From DATKCJ01 sp035513275 (GTDB lineage Bacteria > Verrucomicrobiota > Verrucomicrobiia > Opitutales > Opitutaceae), in assembly GCA_035513275.1 (NCBI GenBank), contig DATKCJ010000181.1:1-6037 (forward strand): DNA of 6,037 nt. Reading direction: 5' to 3'. A model generated the notes under the pieces. It had not been told where the DNA came from. It was given only the letters and a program-made list of their open reading frames with translations, and searched no databases. Both the position numbers and the translations under genes were made by a program. How positions within the stretch are numbered: the stretch's first letter is position 1; the number at the start of each line of letters is the position of its first letter. Below, in pieces: positions 5,061-6,037 of the stretch.

Positions 5061-5818
5061 GATGACTCCTTTTTCTTTCGCGCGGGTTCTTCAGCGGCGA
5101 ACAAAGATTCGATTTCACTACTACCCAGCACGCGGACCCCGCGCAACGGGATTCCTCGGAGCACGAGACGTCCGATTTGGAAACGGCGCAAGCGCTCGAC
5201 GTCGTATCCGAGCGCGGTGAAGAGCTGGCGGATCTCGCGCTTCCGGCCGTGGTGCATGTGCACCTCGACACCGGTCGACTCGCCGGCGCGGTTCGCGTTG
5301 AGGAGATAGGCGCGCTCGACCTTGAGCCGCTCGCCCTCGATCACGATGCCGCGGATGAGAAGGGGCAGGCGCTCGCGTGCGATGAGTTGCTTGAGCGCGA
5401 TCTGGTAGCGCTTCACGACAACGCTCGACGGGTGCATGAGGCGGTTGGCGAGATCGCCGTCGGTCGTGAGGATGACGAGGCCCTCGCTGTCGAGGTCGAG
5501 ACGGCCCGCGCAGAAGAAGCGCAGTTTGTTGAGAGGGCGGGGCAGGAGGTCGAAAACAGTCTTCGAGTGCGCGGGGTCGTTGTTGCTGCAGATGAACCCG
5601 CGCGGCTTGTGCACGGCGACGGTTATCTTCTGCTGCCGCGCGCCGCCGACGGTGCGGCCGTTCACCGTCACGCGATCCACCGAGGGATCGATCTTCCGGC
5701 CCGGCTCGGGGCGCTCGCCGTTCACGAGCACCTCGCCGGCAGCGATCCCGGCCTCTGCCGCGCGTCTCGAGCAGAGACCGAGGTCGGCGAGATATTTCTG
5801 GATGCGAACGGGTTCCAT
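5057..5818 (-). CDS. 16S/23S rRNA pseudouridine synthase, RsuA/RluB family
   Basis: A 253-residue cytoplasmic enzyme that turns a specific uridine of ribosomal RNA into pseudouridine. The N-terminal S4 RNA-binding domain (about 4-55) reads RIQKYLADLGLCSRRAAEAGIAAGEVLVNG in pieces typical of the family. The catalytic domain starts with VHKPRGFICS (69-78) and has the signature GRLDLDSEGLVILTTDGDLA (105-124), with the catalytic aspartate at D108. Further family marks are KRYQI (136-140) and GRKREIRQLF (191-200). The short lysine-rich tail (EEPARKKKESS) is not conserved in the family. The target (23S rRNA as in RluB, RluE or RluF, or 16S rRNA as in RsuA) cannot be fixed from sequence alone; the general build is closest to RluB. 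It is the first gene of a two-gene operon and overlaps the SH3-protein gene by four bases. No good Shine-Dalgarno is seen before its ATG, and I could not find a convincing promoter. Confidence 0.93.
   Translation of the reverse strand: MEPVRIQKYLADLGLCSRRAAEAGIAAGEVLVNGERPEPGRKIDPSVDRVTVNGRTVGGARQQKITVAVHKPRGFICSNNDPAHSKTVFDLLPRPLNKLRFFCAGRLDLDSEGLVILTTDGDLANRLMHPSSVVVKRYQIALKQLIARERLPLLIRGIVIEGERLKVERAYLLNANRAGESTGVEVHMHHGRKREIRQLFTALGYDVERLRRFQIGRLVLRGIPLRGVRVLGSSEIESLFAAEEPARKKKESS
5066..5071 (-). promoter_or_regulatory. Strong ribosome binding site of the SH3-protein gene
   Basis: On the - strand AAGGAG lies five bases before the ATG at 5060, inside the 3' end of the pseudouridine synthase gene (its Lys-Glu-Ser tail codons). 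It fixes the start of the downstream gene and lets it be translated well in its own right, in addition to coupling through the ATGA overlap. Confidence 0.8.
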
Positions 5819-5851
5819 CGGGGCATTGGCGGCTATTCAGCGTGCAAATCC

Positions 5852-5857
5852 AAGGAG
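5852..5857 (+). promoter_or_regulatory. Ribosome binding site-like AAGGAG before a 30-codon ORF
   Basis: AAGGAG is followed by AAA and an ATG at 5861. The gap of three bases is short but workable. It is the only good Shine-Dalgarno match in the divergent spacer 5819-5949 on the + strand; the larger gene at 5950 has none close by. Confidence 0.45.
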
Positions 5858-5860
5858 AAA

Positions 5861-5953
5861 ATGGTCCGCCGGGCCGCTGAGGTGGAGAGGAATAATCGCG
5901 ACTGGCGCCTTGCCACGCGTAGTATCCTGATTCCGTATCTGCGGAACTCATGA
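5861..5953 (+). CDS. Possible 30-aa leader ORF coupled to the downstream gene
   Basis: A small ORF with a good ribosome site (AAGGAG at 5852-5857) begins MVRRAAEVERNNRDW and ends in IPYLRNS. Its TGA (5951-5953) overlaps the ATG of the next gene at 5950 in an ATGA arrangement. It is basic and hydrophilic, has no cysteine or methionine beyond the start, and shows no known domain. The frame is also open far upstream, but there it runs antisense to the pseudouridine synthase gene and is a shadow. The supporting signs are the ribosome site and the stop/start overlap; the reason for doubt is that a 31-codon open frame can arise easily by chance in GC-rich DNA. Confidence 0.35.
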   Translation: MVRRAAEVERNNRDWRLATRSILIPYLRNS

Positions 5954-6037
5954 CCGTCGCACACGCTCCGGCCGGGACCGGCTACAACAAGGATCACCCG
6001 TTTCCATCGCGGTTGATCGAGAGCAGGCTCTTGAGCG
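5950..6037 (+). CDS. Start of a probable sulfite reductase flavoprotein-like gene, partial
   Basis: Only the first 29 codons are inside the window: MTVAHAPAGTGYNKDHPFPS, then RLIESRLLS. The pattern YNKDHPFPSRLIESRLL resembles the N-terminus of the FAD/NADPH-binding (ferredoxin-NADP reductase type) subunit of sulfite reductase, in which a 'YxKxNPFxAxLxENRxL' stretch leads into the FAD-binding barrel. I recall such a start, with no flavodoxin domain in front, in short CysJ-like proteins. If so, the protein passes electrons from NADPH to the sulfite-reducing subunit in sulfur assimilation. ATG 5950 is the only start in this frame after an in-frame TAG at 5920. No Shine-Dalgarno is adjacent, so the start may depend on the small ORF that overlaps it. 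The rest of the gene is needed to be sure. Confidence 0.5.
   Translation, partial: MTVAHAPAGTGYNKDHPFPSRLIESRLLS

Noticed and set aside
5819..5949. Promoters for the divergent genes
   Set aside because: Pairs such as TTGCCA at 5910 or TAGTAT at 5920 do not combine at normal spacing, and none stood out on either strand.
5177..5953. 258-codon + strand open frame opposite the pseudouridine synthase gene
   Set aside because: It is a shadow of a gene with a clear catalytic signature; only its last 30 codons, which leave that gene and have their own ribosome site, were kept as a candidate.

Overview
The window is high-GC, tightly packed bacterial chromosome. Its main content is the end of a type II secretion / type IV pilus-like gene run on the + strand, followed by a convergent two-gene operon on the - strand and the first bases of a divergent + strand gene. 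The sequence suggests a Gram-negative didermic bacterium, because an outer-membrane secretin is present. My best guess is Verrucomicrobiota, perhaps Opitutaceae-like. That guess rests on the style of the short palindromic intergenic repeats and on the gene neighbourhood recalled from memory; no search was run.

Layout: (1) 1-215, C-terminal end of a secretin (GspD/PilQ family). (2) 243-800, a small exported protein that may fill the GspC/PilP place. (3) 797-2473, the assembly ATPase GspE/PilB. (4) 2473-2682, a spacer built around an 89-bp palindromic repeat; it carries a 69-codon ORF whose start overlaps the gspE stop and whose stop overlaps the gspF start. (5) 2679-3911, the inner-membrane platform protein GspF/PilC. 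(6) 3912-4310, a 399-bp convergent intergenic region almost wholly made of hairpin-forming repeats. (7) 4311-5060 (-), a secreted protein with two SH3-like repeats and an undescribed beta-rich C-terminus. (8) 5057-5818 (-), a RsuA/RluB-type pseudouridine synthase that overlaps and precedes gene 7. (9) 5861-5953 (+), a possible 30-codon leader ORF with a strong ribosome binding site. (10) 5950-6037 (+), the start of a gene resembling the flavoprotein subunit of sulfite reductase.

The secretin, the GspC/PilP-like protein, GspE and GspF are parts of one envelope machine: the ATPase powers assembly of a pseudopilus or pilus through the GspF platform, and the secretin is the outer-membrane gate. 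No pseudopilin gene follows gspF, so the rest of the machine must be encoded elsewhere or upstream. The pseudouridine synthase and the SH3 protein form a separate two-gene operon with no obvious functional link to the secretion genes.

The most interesting parts are not the large genes but the junctions: the repeat-derived ORF that keeps a stop/start overlap chain between gspE and gspF, the nested-repeat cluster at the convergent junction, and the small coupled ORF before the last gene.
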